Shown in pieces: positions 7,468 to 16,146 of a stretch of 38,812 nucleotides of DNA. Source of the DNA: an uncultured Burkholderiales bacterium (GTDB lineage Bacteria; Pseudomonadota; Gammaproteobacteria; Burkholderiales; Burkholderiaceae_C); the NCBI GenBank assembly GCA_903822825.1, contig CAIJQQ010000046.1, forward strand, positions 1 through 38,812, written 5' to 3'. Every line of letters starts with the position of its first letter. Position 1 is the stretch's first letter. Below the pieces are notes generated by a model that saw only the letters and a list, made by a program, of their open reading frames with translations, had not been told where the DNA came from and did no database searches. The position numbers and the translations under genes are program-made.

Positions 7468-9366
7468 TCAGCCTTTGATCTGGTCCACGATTTGCTGCAA
7501 AGCGGCAGGATCGTCCATGGTGGTCAGGTCACCGGGGTCACGGCCCTCGGCCACGGCCTGAATGGCCCGGCGCAGCAATTTACCGCTGCGCGTCTTGGGC
7601 AAGGCAGAGACGAAGAACACGCGTGAGGGGCGCGCCACCGCACCCAGTTGAGAGTCCACGACCTTCATGACTTCGCCCTCGAGCTTCAAACGCGCAGCCG
7701 CATCGGTCAGGCCCGAAGTGTCTTTGGCGATGGCAAACGCCATGGCCACTTGTCCTTTGAGCGGGTCGGCCACACCGACCACCGCCACTTCGGCCACATT
7801 GGGGTGGCTGGAAATGCTTTCCTCAATCTCGCGCGTCCCCAATCGATGTCCGGCCACGTTGATCACGTCGTCGGTGCGACCCAAGATGTAAAAGTAACCG
7901 TCTTCGTCGCGCACCGCCCAGTCAAAGGTGTTGTAGAACAGCTTGCCCGGCACGGTCTTCCAGTAGGTCTTGACGAAACGCTCGTCGTCGCCCCAGATGG
8001 TTTGCAGGTTGCCGGGCGGCAGCGGGCCTTCAATGGTCAAGACGCCCTTTTGGTTGGCACCGGTCAGTTCTTCACCCGTCTGGTCGTCGACCAGTTTGAC
8101 GTTGTAGCCATAAATGGCTTTGCCTGGCGAGCCGAATTTGCTGGGCGCTTTTTCCACGCCATTGCAAATGCTCAGGATCGGCCAGCCGGTTTCAGTCTGC
8201 CAATAGTTATCGATGATAGCCTTGCCATTGAGGCCGTCGGAAATCCACTTGGCAGTGGGCTCGTCGAGTGGCTCGCCTGCCAGGAACAGCGCTTGCAAGC
8301 TGGACAGGTCGTATTTCGAGAGCAGCGCAGGGTCTTGCTTTTTCAGCACCCGAATCGCCGTAGGCGCACTGAACATGACGTTGACCTTGTACTTCTCGAC
8401 CAGGCTCCACCAGATGCCACCGTCGGGGCGGATCGGCAAGCCTTCGTAAAGGATGGTGGCCATGCCGCCGATCAGCGGTCCATAAATGATGTAGCTGTGA
8501 CCCACCACCCAACCGATGTCGCTGGTGCAAAAAAACGTGCCGCCCGGCTTGCCTTCAAAGACATGGGGCATGCTGGCCGCCAGGGCCACGGTGTAGCCGC
8601 CAGTGTCGCGTTGCACACCCTTGGGCTTGCCGGTGGTGCCCGAGGTGTAGAGGGTGTAGCTGGGGTGGGTGGATTCCACCCATTCACAGGGAACGACTGC
8701 ATCCCGGTGCTTGGCGCGTTCGGTGGCGTAATCCACATCGCGGCCAGCCGCGGGCGTGAAAGCGGCCAGATGGCGATTCACCATGACCACCTTGGCGGGT
8801 TTGTGGGCCGACAGCGCAATGGCTTCGTCAAGCAGCGGCTTGTAGGCCACCACCTTACCGCCACGCGAGCCCGCATCGGCGCTGATGATGACTTTGGGCG
8901 AAGCGTCCTCGATGCGTGTGGCCAGCGAGTGCGACGCAAAACCGCCAAACACCACCGAATGGATGGCCCCCAGGCGCACACAGGCGAGCATGGCGAACGC
9001 CGCCTCGGCAATCATGGGCATGTAAATCAGCACGCGGTCGCCTTTGACCACGCCCAAGTCTTGAAGGATGGCGGCCATGCGCTGAACTTCGGCGTGCAGG
9101 TCGCGGTAGGTGTAGGTTATTTCGGTGTCGGTTTCGGTCGAGACGAAGATCAAGGCAGGCTGGTCGGCACGTTCGGCCAAGTGGCGGTCCACGGCGTTGT
9201 GGCACAGGTTGGTTTCGCCACCGACAAACCATTTGGCAAAAGGCGGCTTGCTGTAATCACAAATGAGTTGGGGCTGGACTCTCCAGTCCACCCATCGGGC
9301 TTGCTCGGACCAGAATGCTTCGCGGTCTTGGATCGAGCGTGTGTGGAAGTCCGCAAAGCTGGCCAT
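7468..9366 (-). CDS. prpE: Propionyl-CoA synthetase (propionate--CoA ligase)
   Basis: An acyl-adenylate-forming enzyme that activates propionate (and probably acetate less well) to its CoA thioester in the cytosol. The 632-residue product has the ANL P-loop YTSGTTGKPKG (around 240-250) followed by VQRDTGG, the version typical of PrpE; Acs has a Ser/Thr-rich loop with a different follow-on. NYWQTETGWP is the A5 motif, and the C-terminal hinge is YFYILGRTDDVINVAGHR. PKTRSGKLLRR carries Lys596, the residue acetylated in Acs/PrpE to switch activity off. The ATG at 9366 has AGGAGA close upstream. No methylcitrate-cycle genes (prpB, prpC, acnD/prpD) are adjacent, so it is a free-standing copy. An acetyl-CoA synthetase is the alternative reading. 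Confidence 0.9.
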   Translation of the reverse strand: MASFADFHTRSIQDREAFWSEQARWVDWRVQPQLICDYSKPPFAKWFVGGETNLCHNAVDRHLAERADQPALIFVSTETDTEITYTYRDLHAEVQRMAAILQDLGVVKGDRVLIYMPMIAEAAFAMLACVRLGAIHSVVFGGFASHSLATRIEDASPKVIISADAGSRGGKVVAYKPLLDEAIALSAHKPAKVVMVNRHLAAFTPAAGRDVDYATERAKHRDAVVPCEWVESTHPSYTLYTSGTTGKPKGVQRDTGGYTVALAASMPHVFEGKPGGTFFCTSDIGWVVGHSYIIYGPLIGGMATILYEGLPIRPDGGIWWSLVEKYKVNVMFSAPTAIRVLKKQDPALLSKYDLSSLQALFLAGEPLDEPTAKWISDGLNGKAIIDNYWQTETGWPILSICNGVEKAPSKFGSPGKAIYGYNVKLVDDQTGEELTGANQKGVLTIEGPLPPGNLQTIWGDDERFVKTYWKTVPGKLFYNTFDWAVRDEDGYFYILGRTDDVINVAGHRLGTREIEESISSHPNVAEVAVVGVADPLKGQVAMAFAIAKDTSGLTDAAARLKLEGEVMKVVDSQLGAVARPSRVFFVSALPKTRSGKLLRRAIQAVAEGRDPGDLTTMDDPAALQQIVDQIKG

Positions 9367-9524
9367 GAAGGTCTCCTGAATGCCTGGAAAAATGTTCCCA
9401 TCAAGTGGGTGCCAGCGCTTGGGCCCACCCCACTTGTGAATTCATAATTATGGGCCGGGGACTTGCAACAAGCTGACGCTCAAGATGACGCACAACGTGT
9501 CAAGGCACGCAGCAGAACAGACCC

Positions 9525-10130
9525 TTACTTGAACAAGCTTTGCAAGAGCTTGAATTGGTCATGCTCCGCTGAACGAACCCATTCAAACGCCAGCATTTCC
9601 GAGGTCACGAGCTCTGCGCCCGCGCCAGCTAACCGGTCATAGGCGGCATCGCGATTGCGCTCAGTTCGCGAAGTGCTCGCATCGGTCACGACCCAGACTT
9701 CAAATTCGTCTTCAAGCAAATCCAGGGCGGTTTGCATGAGGCAAATATGGGCTTCACAGCCTGCAACCACAATGCTTTTGCGCTCTTGAGCCCCTGTCTG
9801 GGGCTTTTGCAAATGGCGAGGTAAGCTGCGTGCGTTGCCGCGAGGCGCCTGCAACGGCTCTGGCTGCAGCCATTCACCCAAACCTTCTTCGACAGCACTG
9901 AACTGCATTTTGGCAAGCACCTGTCGGCAGTGTTGTCGAATCTCGGGGGGCATTTCGCCCAACTTGGATGGGTTTTGTTCGGTGCCCCAAACGGGCACAC
10001 CCAATGCATTGGCCAACTGTGCCAGACGGGCTGCATTGGCCCAAACCTCGGCAGCACCCGCCATTGCAGGCAGAAGTTTGGCTTGGTAATCCACCAACAC
10101 CAGTTGGCATTCTTGTGCGTCAATCAGCAT
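9525..10130 (-). CDS. Isochorismatase-family cysteine hydrolase (YcaC-like)
   Basis: A 201-residue alpha/beta hydrolase of the isochorismatase/nicotinamidase superfamily. The catalytic triad is visible: Asp14 in QLVLVDYQAKL, Lys74 in LAKMQFSA, and the nucleophile Cys130 in VVAGCEAHICLMQTALDLL. The conserved VVTDASTSRTERNRDAAYDRL segment with the cis-peptide region follows. Substrate cannot be deduced: family members cleave isochorismate, nicotinamide, biuret, N-carbamoyl compounds and others, and the YcaC subgroup is poorly characterised. An insertion (about residues 88-117, rich in Arg, Pro and Gln) between the Lys and Cys motifs is longer than usual. It lies upstream of prpE on the same strand with a 158-base gap, and divergent from the NlpC/P60 gene. 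Confidence 0.85.
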   Translation of the reverse strand: MLIDAQECQLVLVDYQAKLLPAMAGAAEVWANAARLAQLANALGVPVWGTEQNPSKLGEMPPEIRQHCRQVLAKMQFSAVEEGLGEWLQPEPLQAPRGNARSLPRHLQKPQTGAQERKSIVVAGCEAHICLMQTALDLLEDEFEVWVVTDASTSRTERNRDAAYDRLAGAGAELVTSEMLAFEWVRSAEHDQFKLLQSLFK

Positions 10131-10222
10131 GTTCAGAGTCCTTTGTCTCGCATTGTGCAGCAGGCTGGGCAGCGCCAGAGCAAGGTATAGAATGAACCTT
10201 TGTTTTTTAAACTACCATTCTT

Positions 10223-10837
10223 TTGTATTCAACTTTGTCCATTTGGCCGAAAAAGCTCCCATTGCTGCTGCTGTTGACCGCCACCTTGGCGTGGGCATCG
10301 CCAGCAGAAGAGGACATGCCGGTTGTGTATACAGGGGGGTTGTTCCCTCAGTGGACTGGACAACTGAGTGTTCAACTGTCCCAGGCCAAGCAAACCGTGG
10401 GCGACAAAAGCAGTGATTTGCTGGTCAAGGCCATGGGATTACTGGGTGTGCCATACCGTTATGGCGGCATCAGCGAAAAAACAGGATTTGACTGCAGCGG
10501 ATTCGTTCGTCATTTGTACGAACAATCGTTTGGCAAGTTGTTGCCACGTCGGGCCAACGAACAAGCCAAAGTCACAGAAACCATTGATGCCAATGAACTC
10601 AAACCTGGCGATTTGGTTTTCTTCAACACGATGAAACGGGCTTTCAGCCATGTTGGCATCTATGTTGGTGAAGGCAAGTTCATCCATTCACCGCAAACCG
10701 GAAAATCTGTGCAAATTGACGACATGCGGTCTGCCTATTGGCAAAAGCGGTTCAACGGTGCAAGGCGAGTTGCCTCACCCACTGCACCCACTGCAACCAG
10801 TGCACCTCCACAGCCCGTGCCCGACATCTCCCGCTGA
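10223..10837 (+). CDS. Secreted NlpC/P60 (C40) cell-wall endopeptidase
   Basis: A peptidoglycan peptide hydrolase expected in the periplasm. A hydrophobic N-terminal segment (LPLLLLLTATLAWASP) acts as signal peptide. The catalytic domain (about residues 60-170) has Cys91 in GFDCSGFVRHLYE, His143 in FSHVGIYVG and His155 in KFIHSP, the expected Cys-His-His order. PYRYGG and LKPGDLVFFNT are family motifs. The C-terminus ends in a low-complexity Pro/Thr/Ala tail. The start is uncertain: an in-frame stop at 10208 leaves only non-ATG candidates, TTG 10223 or TTG 10235, without a clear Shine-Dalgarno. Enzymes of this class usually cleave the D-Glu to meso-diaminopimelate bond; the exact bond here is not known. 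Confidence 0.88.
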   Translation: MYSTLSIWPKKLPLLLLLTATLAWASPAEEDMPVVYTGGLFPQWTGQLSVQLSQAKQTVGDKSSDLLVKAMGLLGVPYRYGGISEKTGFDCSGFVRHLYEQSFGKLLPRRANEQAKVTETIDANELKPGDLVFFNTMKRAFSHVGIYVGEGKFIHSPQTGKSVQIDDMRSAYWQKRFNGARRVASPTAPTATSAPPQPVPDISR

Positions 10838-10884
10838 GTGGCCTTTTCCGATGCAGGGAACCATCAAGCCCCTATGCTGAGCCC

Positions 10885-11592
10885 ATGAAAACACAAATCG
10901 ATCACTTGGTCGTTGCCGCTGCCACGCTCGAACAAGGCGTTCAGTGGTGCGAGGCCACGCTCGGCATCACACCAGCGCCAGGAGGAGAGCATGAAAAATA
11001 CGGCACACACAACCGACTCTTCAAAATCGCATCACCCACTCACCCACTGGCTTATCTGGAAATCATCGCCATCAACCCCGAAGCCGCGATCGCCCAACGA
11101 TCTCAAGCCAGCCGCTGGTTTGATCTGGACGATGCAACGCTGAGAAAAACCATTGCACAAGAGCCTCGCTTCATCACTTTTGTGGCCAGCACCAACGATG
11201 TGAATGCCGCTCGCCACGTGCTGCGCACACACGGCATTGAGCGCGGACAAATTGTGCACGCGAGCCGAAAATCAGGCAAAGGCACACTCAACTGGCAAAT
11301 CACCGTGCGCGAAGACGGTGAGCGCCTTTTCAACGGGACTTTGCCCACCCTGATCCAGTGGGGCAAGCCCGACGTCGCTGAGCCCTTGAGATTGCACCCT
11401 CGAAACAGCCTGCCGCGATCGGGCGTCACGCTTCAAAGTCTAACGGTGAGCCATCCCAGTGCAGCCAAATTGCAAGTCGCTTACGAAGCCATGGGACTGA
11501 GTGGCATTGCCATCGAAAGCGGTCCTGCCAACCTGGTAGCCACCCTCAAGACCCCCAAGGGGACAGTGCAATTGCAAAGCCTGGGGATTTGA
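10885..11592 (+). CDS. Glyoxalase-like (VOC superfamily) protein
   Basis: A 235-residue protein with the N-terminal pattern of Glyoxalase_3-type domains: IDHLVVAAATLEQGVQWCEA, then GGEHEKYGTHNRLFKI and YLEIIAINPEA. The conserved His and Glu residues of these blocks are candidate metal ligands. Vicinal-oxygen-chelate proteins include dioxygenases, isomerases and resistance proteins, so the reaction is not predictable. ATG 10885 is chosen because the homologous N-terminus starts there; the frame is open farther upstream into the end of the NlpC/P60 gene. It follows that gene by 47 bases and converges on the MFS gene, whose stop is only 15 bases away. Confidence 0.82.
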   Translation: MKTQIDHLVVAAATLEQGVQWCEATLGITPAPGGEHEKYGTHNRLFKIASPTHPLAYLEIIAINPEAAIAQRSQASRWFDLDDATLRKTIAQEPRFITFVASTNDVNAARHVLRTHGIERGQIVHASRKSGKGTLNWQITVREDGERLFNGTLPTLIQWGKPDVAEPLRLHPRNSLPRSGVTLQSLTVSHPSAAKLQVAYEAMGLSGIAIESGPANLVATLKTPKGTVQLQSLGI

Positions 11593-11607
11593 GCCTTTTC
11601 TGGGTCC

Positions 11608-12783
11608 TCAATGGTTTTCCTCTTGGGGCATGGTTGCCAGCAGTGCCATGCCTGCGGCCATGACCGCCGCCGTCAACCACAACGCCCCCTTGAATGTGCC
11701 TGTGGCCTGCGCCATGGCCCCAGCCACCACGGGCGCAATCACCTGCGCTGCGCCATAGCTCAGGGTCAGCCTGGCCATGGCTTTGCCTGGGTTGTGGGGT
11801 GCCCGGCGTCCCACCAGCGCCAGCGTCAAACTCACAATGCCGATGAAGGTCGCGCCGTAGCCCACCGCGCCCCCTAAGGCAGCAGCAAGAGAACCCGATA
11901 AGGCTGGCAAGACCACCGATACCGTCTGCAAGCCAAACGCTAACAGCAAAGCCCGCGTGTCGCCCCAGCGCCTGGCCACCTTGTCCCACAAAAATACAGC
12001 TGGCATCGCCGCCAAGCCCACCATCGCCCAAACCAATGCACCCTCTCCGGCCAGCGCGGGCTCGCGCTCCACAATCGCCACGGTGAAAGTGGCGCTGATC
12101 ACAAAGCCCCAACCAGCGGCAAAGTAACTGCCTGCCATGGTCAGCATCCATCGACGCGAGACTTTGTGGATGGCAGCGTCTGCACTGGCAGGCGCTGGGG
12201 CAGGCGGCACCGGCGGACGCCAAGCCCAAGCAGGCACAAAAAACACCACACCGATAGCGGCCATGGCCAGCCACTGTGACGACCACGAGGCCCAAACATG
12301 CGATACGGCCCACACCCCCAGGGCCGACACCACAATGCCCAAGCCGATGCCAATGAAGTGCAAACCCAGCTCGGGGCGCCGTCCTTGCTGCATCAACCAG
12401 CCCAACACCAAGCCGGCACCCAGCAACATTCCGGTGGCCCCGCACAAACCACCCAAATAACGCCACAGCGCCCAAGCAGGCAACCAAGTCGACAAAGCCA
12501 TCCCAGCCACGGTCAAGATCGACAGCCACAGGCCCATGCTGTAGAGGCGGTGGCGCCAGCGCACATCGTCGATCCAGGCCGCCGCCAATGCGCCCGAGAT
12601 GTAGCCGGCGTAATTGATCGCCGCCAACGCCCCCGCGCTTGCATCGTTCAAGCCGGTCTGCAATTGCAAGACAGGCAACAAGGGGGTGTAAGCAAAACGG
12701 CCCAGCCCAATGGTCAGCACCAAGCCAAAAATGCCGCCAATGATGACTTGCCAGGGTCGCAGTGCTGAGGTGTCAGTGATCAT
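11608..12783 (-). CDS. YbfB/YjiJ-family MFS transporter
   Basis: A 391-residue inner-membrane protein with about twelve hydrophobic segments of the major facilitator superfamily. The N-terminus carries the marker of the YbfB/YjiJ (MFS_4) branch, LGRFAYTPLLPVLQ in helix 1, followed by AINYAGYISGALAAAW in helix 2. Ala- and Gly-rich helices continue to the C-terminus (PVVAGAMAQATGTFKGALW). Substrate unknown: members of this branch are mostly uncharacterised, with suggested roles in sugar or organic-acid export. It stands alone, convergent with the glyoxalase-like gene and divergent from the secreted cupin. Confidence 0.9.
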   Translation of the reverse strand: MITDTSALRPWQVIIGGIFGLVLTIGLGRFAYTPLLPVLQLQTGLNDASAGALAAINYAGYISGALAAAWIDDVRWRHRLYSMGLWLSILTVAGMALSTWLPAWALWRYLGGLCGATGMLLGAGLVLGWLMQQGRRPELGLHFIGIGLGIVVSALGVWAVSHVWASWSSQWLAMAAIGVVFFVPAWAWRPPVPPAPAPASADAAIHKVSRRWMLTMAGSYFAAGWGFVISATFTVAIVEREPALAGEGALVWAMVGLAAMPAVFLWDKVARRWGDTRALLLAFGLQTVSVVLPALSGSLAAALGGAVGYGATFIGIVSLTLALVGRRAPHNPGKAMARLTLSYGAAQVIAPVVAGAMAQATGTFKGALWLTAAVMAAGMALLATMPQEENH

Positions 12784-12974
12784 GGATGATTGTCATGCAG
12801 CCTCAAGGGACTGGATTGCAGGGGATTGTGGCCTTCGCATGGCGACCGGACTGTAGCCACGATGACAGGCTGTCTGTCGATCCGCACCAGGGCGACACGC
12901 TGGGCGACGGTCATCGCACCCAATCACGCGATTTTTTGATCTAATGAAAACACAACCCACTCAGGAGACTCTGT

Positions 12975-13370
12975 ATGAACCCTTGGAAACGATCAACACT
13001 TGCGCTTGCTCTGGCCCTGACAGGCTTGGGACAGTCCGCATGGGCGCAGGAAGGCACCCGCAAAGAACTCAGCCGCGTGGACCTCACTGGGGCACCGGGG
13101 ATGGAGGTCGTCAGCTCGTTTGGCGAATACAAAACCGGTGACACCCTGCCACGCCACTTGCACCACGGCATCGAAGCGGCCTATGTGATTCAGGGCACCA
13201 AAATTCAGCCGCCTGGCAAAGACCCAATGGAGCTGCCCACGGGTGCCCCCGTGCTCAATCTGCGCGACGTCATGCACGGCGGCTACAAGATCGTGGGTGA
13301 ACAGTCTCTCAAGCTGTTCACCGTGCACATCGTGGACAAGGGCAAACCGCTGTACGACGCAGGCCATTGA
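12975..13370 (+). CDS. Secreted cupin-domain protein
   Basis: A 131-residue protein with a clear Sec signal peptide (MNPWKRSTLALALALTGLGQSAWAQ, cleavage after AWA or AQ) and one small cupin barrel. The metal-binding motif 1 appears as PRHLHHGIEAAYVIQG (His-x-x-His then Glu is relaxed, with two His followed by Glu). Motif 2 is weak (GYKIVGEQSLKLFTVHIVDKG, ending in a His). The ATG has AGGAGA eight bases upstream. Single-cupin periplasmic proteins of this kind are common in Comamonadaceae; the function is unknown, with metal-dependent oxygenase or isomerase activity or ligand binding possible. No operon partner: the next gene is on the opposite strand. Confidence 0.83.
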   Translation: MNPWKRSTLALALALTGLGQSAWAQEGTRKELSRVDLTGAPGMEVVSSFGEYKTGDTLPRHLHHGIEAAYVIQGTKIQPPGKDPMELPTGAPVLNLRDVMHGGYKIVGEQSLKLFTVHIVDKGKPLYDAGH

Positions 13371-13444
13371 GCCACCAGGGCCCGCCAGCCGGACCCTTGG
13401 CTTTTGGACCGCTGCAATGGAGCCCAAAGCCTTCCAGCTCCTGC

Positions 13445-13972
13445 TTACCTGCGCCCGCTGCCCGGCTTGGCGAATTCGGCATCCGCCCAGGCCTGTGCGG
13501 TCTGGCGGTTGAGCTTGAACCCTGCATCGACCTTGAATTCGGCCACAGTAGCACCCCTTTCGTCCTGCGCGCTGAGCACCGCATAAGGGCTGTCTTCGTC
13601 TGGCACGACGTCCAGCAGCACCGTGACACGGCCTGAAGTCCCGTTCACGATCACCGATTGGTGAAGCGTGGCATGCAACTGCTGTTCGCTGCGGCGCACA
13701 AACTCGCTGGCCGTTTTGACCAAGGTGATGAAGGCCGAGCCGTCGAGCGGCTTGGGGTTCTTTTTGTCGCGTCCCATGGTCCAGGGGCCCACCAGCGCGG
13801 GCTCTGACTCACCGGCTTTGTACATCGCCACAGCCCATCCATCGTCGTCTTCGTTTTTGATGACCCGAGCAGTCCAACGTTCGTCCTGCCAAAGGCGGGG
13901 TTCTTGCACCAAGGGTGTGTCTTGTGAGTCGTCGATCATTTTGAAATGGCCATGGAAGTCGTTTCCCATCAT
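13445..13972 (-). CDS. Conserved-looking protein of unknown function, cotranscribed with the helicase
   Basis: A 175-residue soluble protein without signal peptide or membrane segment. I recognise no family. Visible blocks are DDDGWAVAMYKAGESEPALVGPWTMGRDKKNPKPLDGSAF, which reads as a beta-rich domain, a helix FITLVKTASEFVRRSEQQL, and a beta-rich C-terminal half (VTVLLDVVPDEDSPYAVLSAQDERG). Third-position GC is high, as in its neighbours, so it is a real gene. The stop of the helicase gene is only three bases upstream of the first possible start (13972; ATG 13969 and 13939 are alternatives), so the two share a transcript. A helicase-associated function is possible but only inferred from this. 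Confidence 0.75.
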   Translation of the reverse strand: MMGNDFHGHFKMIDDSQDTPLVQEPRLWQDERWTARVIKNEDDDGWAVAMYKAGESEPALVGPWTMGRDKKNPKPLDGSAFITLVKTASEFVRRSEQQLHATLHQSVIVNGTSGRVTVLLDVVPDEDSPYAVLSAQDERGATVAEFKVDAGFKLNRQTAQAWADAEFAKPGSGRR

Positions 13973-13975
13973 GCC

Positions 13976-16036
13976 TCAAGGCCGCAGGTGCAAAGCCAGC
14001 AAAAGCACCTGGCTGGTTCCTTGCTCGCGCAAGAGCGCTGCCGCCACCGTGGCCGTCCAGCGGGTGCGGACATCCGTGGCCACCAGCAGCACCGGCCCGG
14101 GGGGCAAGTTGGTATCGCCCGTCCAGCGAATGGCTGACTCCAAATGCGCCACCACCGGGGTGGACGCCGCGTCACCCGGTACAGGCCCGCCCGTCCAGCT
14201 GAAGACCTTGTGCAAAGGCAACCGCCCCTTTTGGGCGATGTGCTCGGCCATGCGCGTGTTTGCAGTCATGTCGGGGGCAGGCAGGGGCACCACACAGACA
14301 GGTCTGCCTGACCAGGTCTTGGCCCATCGCCCCAGCGTGGCCACCGCCCCCGCCAGCAACTCGGCAGGCACTTCACCGGGTGCGGCGGTGCGCAAGGCTT
14401 GCAGCTCGACCACCCAGCCCGGATCATCGGCAAAGGCCACAGCGCGGCCGACATCAAAACCGCGAATGCTGCCTTTGCGCCCTACCCCGGCCGGCCAGCG
14501 TTTGCGCGGCTCGATGTCCACGTCCACGCCGCGCAAGAAGTTGCGGGCGGCGATCAGTTTGTCGGGTGAAGGGGCAAGGCCAGGAAACGGCAAATGCCCG
14601 GTGCACACCGAGCAGCGCCCACAAGGCGCTGGCGACGGGTCGTCCAGCGCAGTCTGCAAATACGCCATCAGGCAGCCCGCACCGTGAGCGTACTGGCGCA
14701 TGATGCCTGCCTCTTGTTGACGTACCTGGGCCAGCGCCGCCCATTTGGCGCTGTCGTGCACATAAGGCACCCCCGTGGCGCGCCAGGCCGAGCCGTTTTT
14801 TTCGACCACGCCCTCGACCGCCAAGATTTTCAACAGCGCCTCCAGCCGCCCCCGGCGCAAGCCTGTGTCGGCTTCGATCTCGATCAGGCTGCGCTCCTCA
14901 CTGCCCAGGCTTTGCAAGACCTTGTCGGCGGTCTGCGGGTCTGGAATCGACGCCGTGGCGAAGTAATCCCAAATGCGCTCATCGGCATCCGAGGGCAGCA
15001 ACACCCCTTCGGCATGCGCCACCGCCCTGCCTGCCCGCCCCACCTGCTGGTAATAAGCCACCGGGGTGGAGGGCGAGCCCACATGCACGCAAAAACCCAA
15101 ATCCGGCTTGTCGTAACCCATGCCCAGCGCCGAGGTGGCCACCACCGCCTTGACCTGGTTGTGGCGCAAACGTTCTTCCACTTTGAGCCGCGTGTCTGCG
15201 TCGGTCTGGCCTGAGTACGCGTCCACCGCATGGCCGCAGCTGCGCAAAAACGCCGTCAGCCGATCGGCCTCGGCCACCGTCAGCACATACACAATGCCCG
15301 AGCCAGGCAACTGCTCCAGGGCATCGGCAATCCAGGCGTAGCGCTGCAAAGGCGACAAACCGGGCACCACCGACAACGTGAGTGAAGTGCGGGCCAGCGT
15401 GCCGCGAAACGTGACCGTGCTTGCGCCCAACTGCTTGCCAATGTCCAAAGTCACCCGCTCGTTGGCTGTTGCAGTTGTCGCCAGCACGCTGGCCGTGGGC
15501 GTGGACAACAGCGCCCGCGCCAAGCGTTGGTAATCGGGCCGAAAGTCAAAACCCCAATCGCTGATGCAATGCGCCTCGTCGATCACGATGAGGCCCACCT
15601 TCGCCAGCAAAGCGCCCAGCCGCGCCGCAAAACGCGGGTTGCCCAGCCGCTCGGGCGAGACCAGCAGCACGTCGATGGCGTCGTCGTCAAGCCGCTGAAA
15701 CACCTCGTCCCAATCGTCGATGTTGGTGGAGTTAACAGTGGCCGCCTTCAGGCCCGAACGCTCGGCGGCGTTCACCTGGTCACGCATCAGTGCCAAAAGG
15801 GGCGAGACCACCAAGGTGGGGCCAGAACCCGTGCTGCGGATCGCGTGCGTGGCCGCCCAGTACACCGCCGACTTGCCCCAGCCTGTGGCCTGCACCACCA
15901 GCACCCGCGAGGCCGGTTGAAGCACGGCGTGTACCGCGTCCACCTGGTCGGCACGGGGCACCGCGCCAGGGCCGGCCAGGCGGGCCAGCACGATGTGCAT
16001 GTGTTCTTCTGAAAATCCGCGACTGACGGCTTTCAT
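13976..16036 (-). CDS. RecQ-family ATP-dependent DNA helicase with phosphoribosyltransferase-like tail
   Basis: A 686-residue superfamily 2 helicase. The ATPase core has Walker A QATGWGKS (49-56), motif Ia VVSPLLALMRDQV, the Walker B DEAH box in VIDEAHCISDWGFDFRPDY (153-156, with the RecQ-specific aromatic-rich loop), motif III TTATAN, and motifs V-VI ATSALGMGYDKPDLGFCVH and YYQQVGRAGR. A winged-helix-like and zinc region follows, with CGRCSVC near residue 480. The last 40 residues resemble a phosphoribosyltransferase PRPP loop and beta strand (GPVLLVATDVRTRWTATVAA), but with the usual acidic pair replaced by Ala-Thr. This layout matches a helicase branch distinct from E. coli RecQ; no HRDC domain is seen. 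The ATG at 16036 has GGGAG seven bases upstream. Confidence 0.9.
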   Translation of the reverse strand: MKAVSRGFSEEHMHIVLARLAGPGAVPRADQVDAVHAVLQPASRVLVVQATGWGKSAVYWAATHAIRSTGSGPTLVVSPLLALMRDQVNAAERSGLKAATVNSTNIDDWDEVFQRLDDDAIDVLLVSPERLGNPRFAARLGALLAKVGLIVIDEAHCISDWGFDFRPDYQRLARALLSTPTASVLATTATANERVTLDIGKQLGASTVTFRGTLARTSLTLSVVPGLSPLQRYAWIADALEQLPGSGIVYVLTVAEADRLTAFLRSCGHAVDAYSGQTDADTRLKVEERLRHNQVKAVVATSALGMGYDKPDLGFCVHVGSPSTPVAYYQQVGRAGRAVAHAEGVLLPSDADERIWDYFATASIPDPQTADKVLQSLGSEERSLIEIEADTGLRRGRLEALLKILAVEGVVEKNGSAWRATGVPYVHDSAKWAALAQVRQQEAGIMRQYAHGAGCLMAYLQTALDDPSPAPCGRCSVCTGHLPFPGLAPSPDKLIAARNFLRGVDVDIEPRKRWPAGVGRKGSIRGFDVGRAVAFADDPGWVVELQALRTAAPGEVPAELLAGAVATLGRWAKTWSGRPVCVVPLPAPDMTANTRMAEHIAQKGRLPLHKVFSWTGGPVPGDAASTPVVAHLESAIRWTGDTNLPPGPVLLVATDVRTRWTATVAAALLREQGTSQVLLLALHLRP

Positions 16037-16146
16037 TTTTCATCTCCCTGTATCCTTGAGCCGCCATTTTGGGCCATTCCCAAGGACGGCAACGCAAAGT
16101 GTCCGACAATTGTATTTTTGTACTTTTCGGTCAGCAGCGGCTTTCT

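Noticed and set aside
7648..9447. A 599-codon open frame on the plus strand opposite prpE
   Set aside because: Antisense shadow caused by GC-biased third positions; prpE motifs are complete on the minus strand.
10153..10191. TTGTGC and TATAGA as a promoter for the NlpC/P60 gene
   Set aside because: The spacing is 27 bases, far from the 16-18 needed; only the -10-like element is plausible.
11546..12529. Alternative minus-strand frame within the MFS gene
   Set aside because: Gly/Cys/Arg-rich out-of-frame translation of the transporter, which has normal membrane helices in its own frame.
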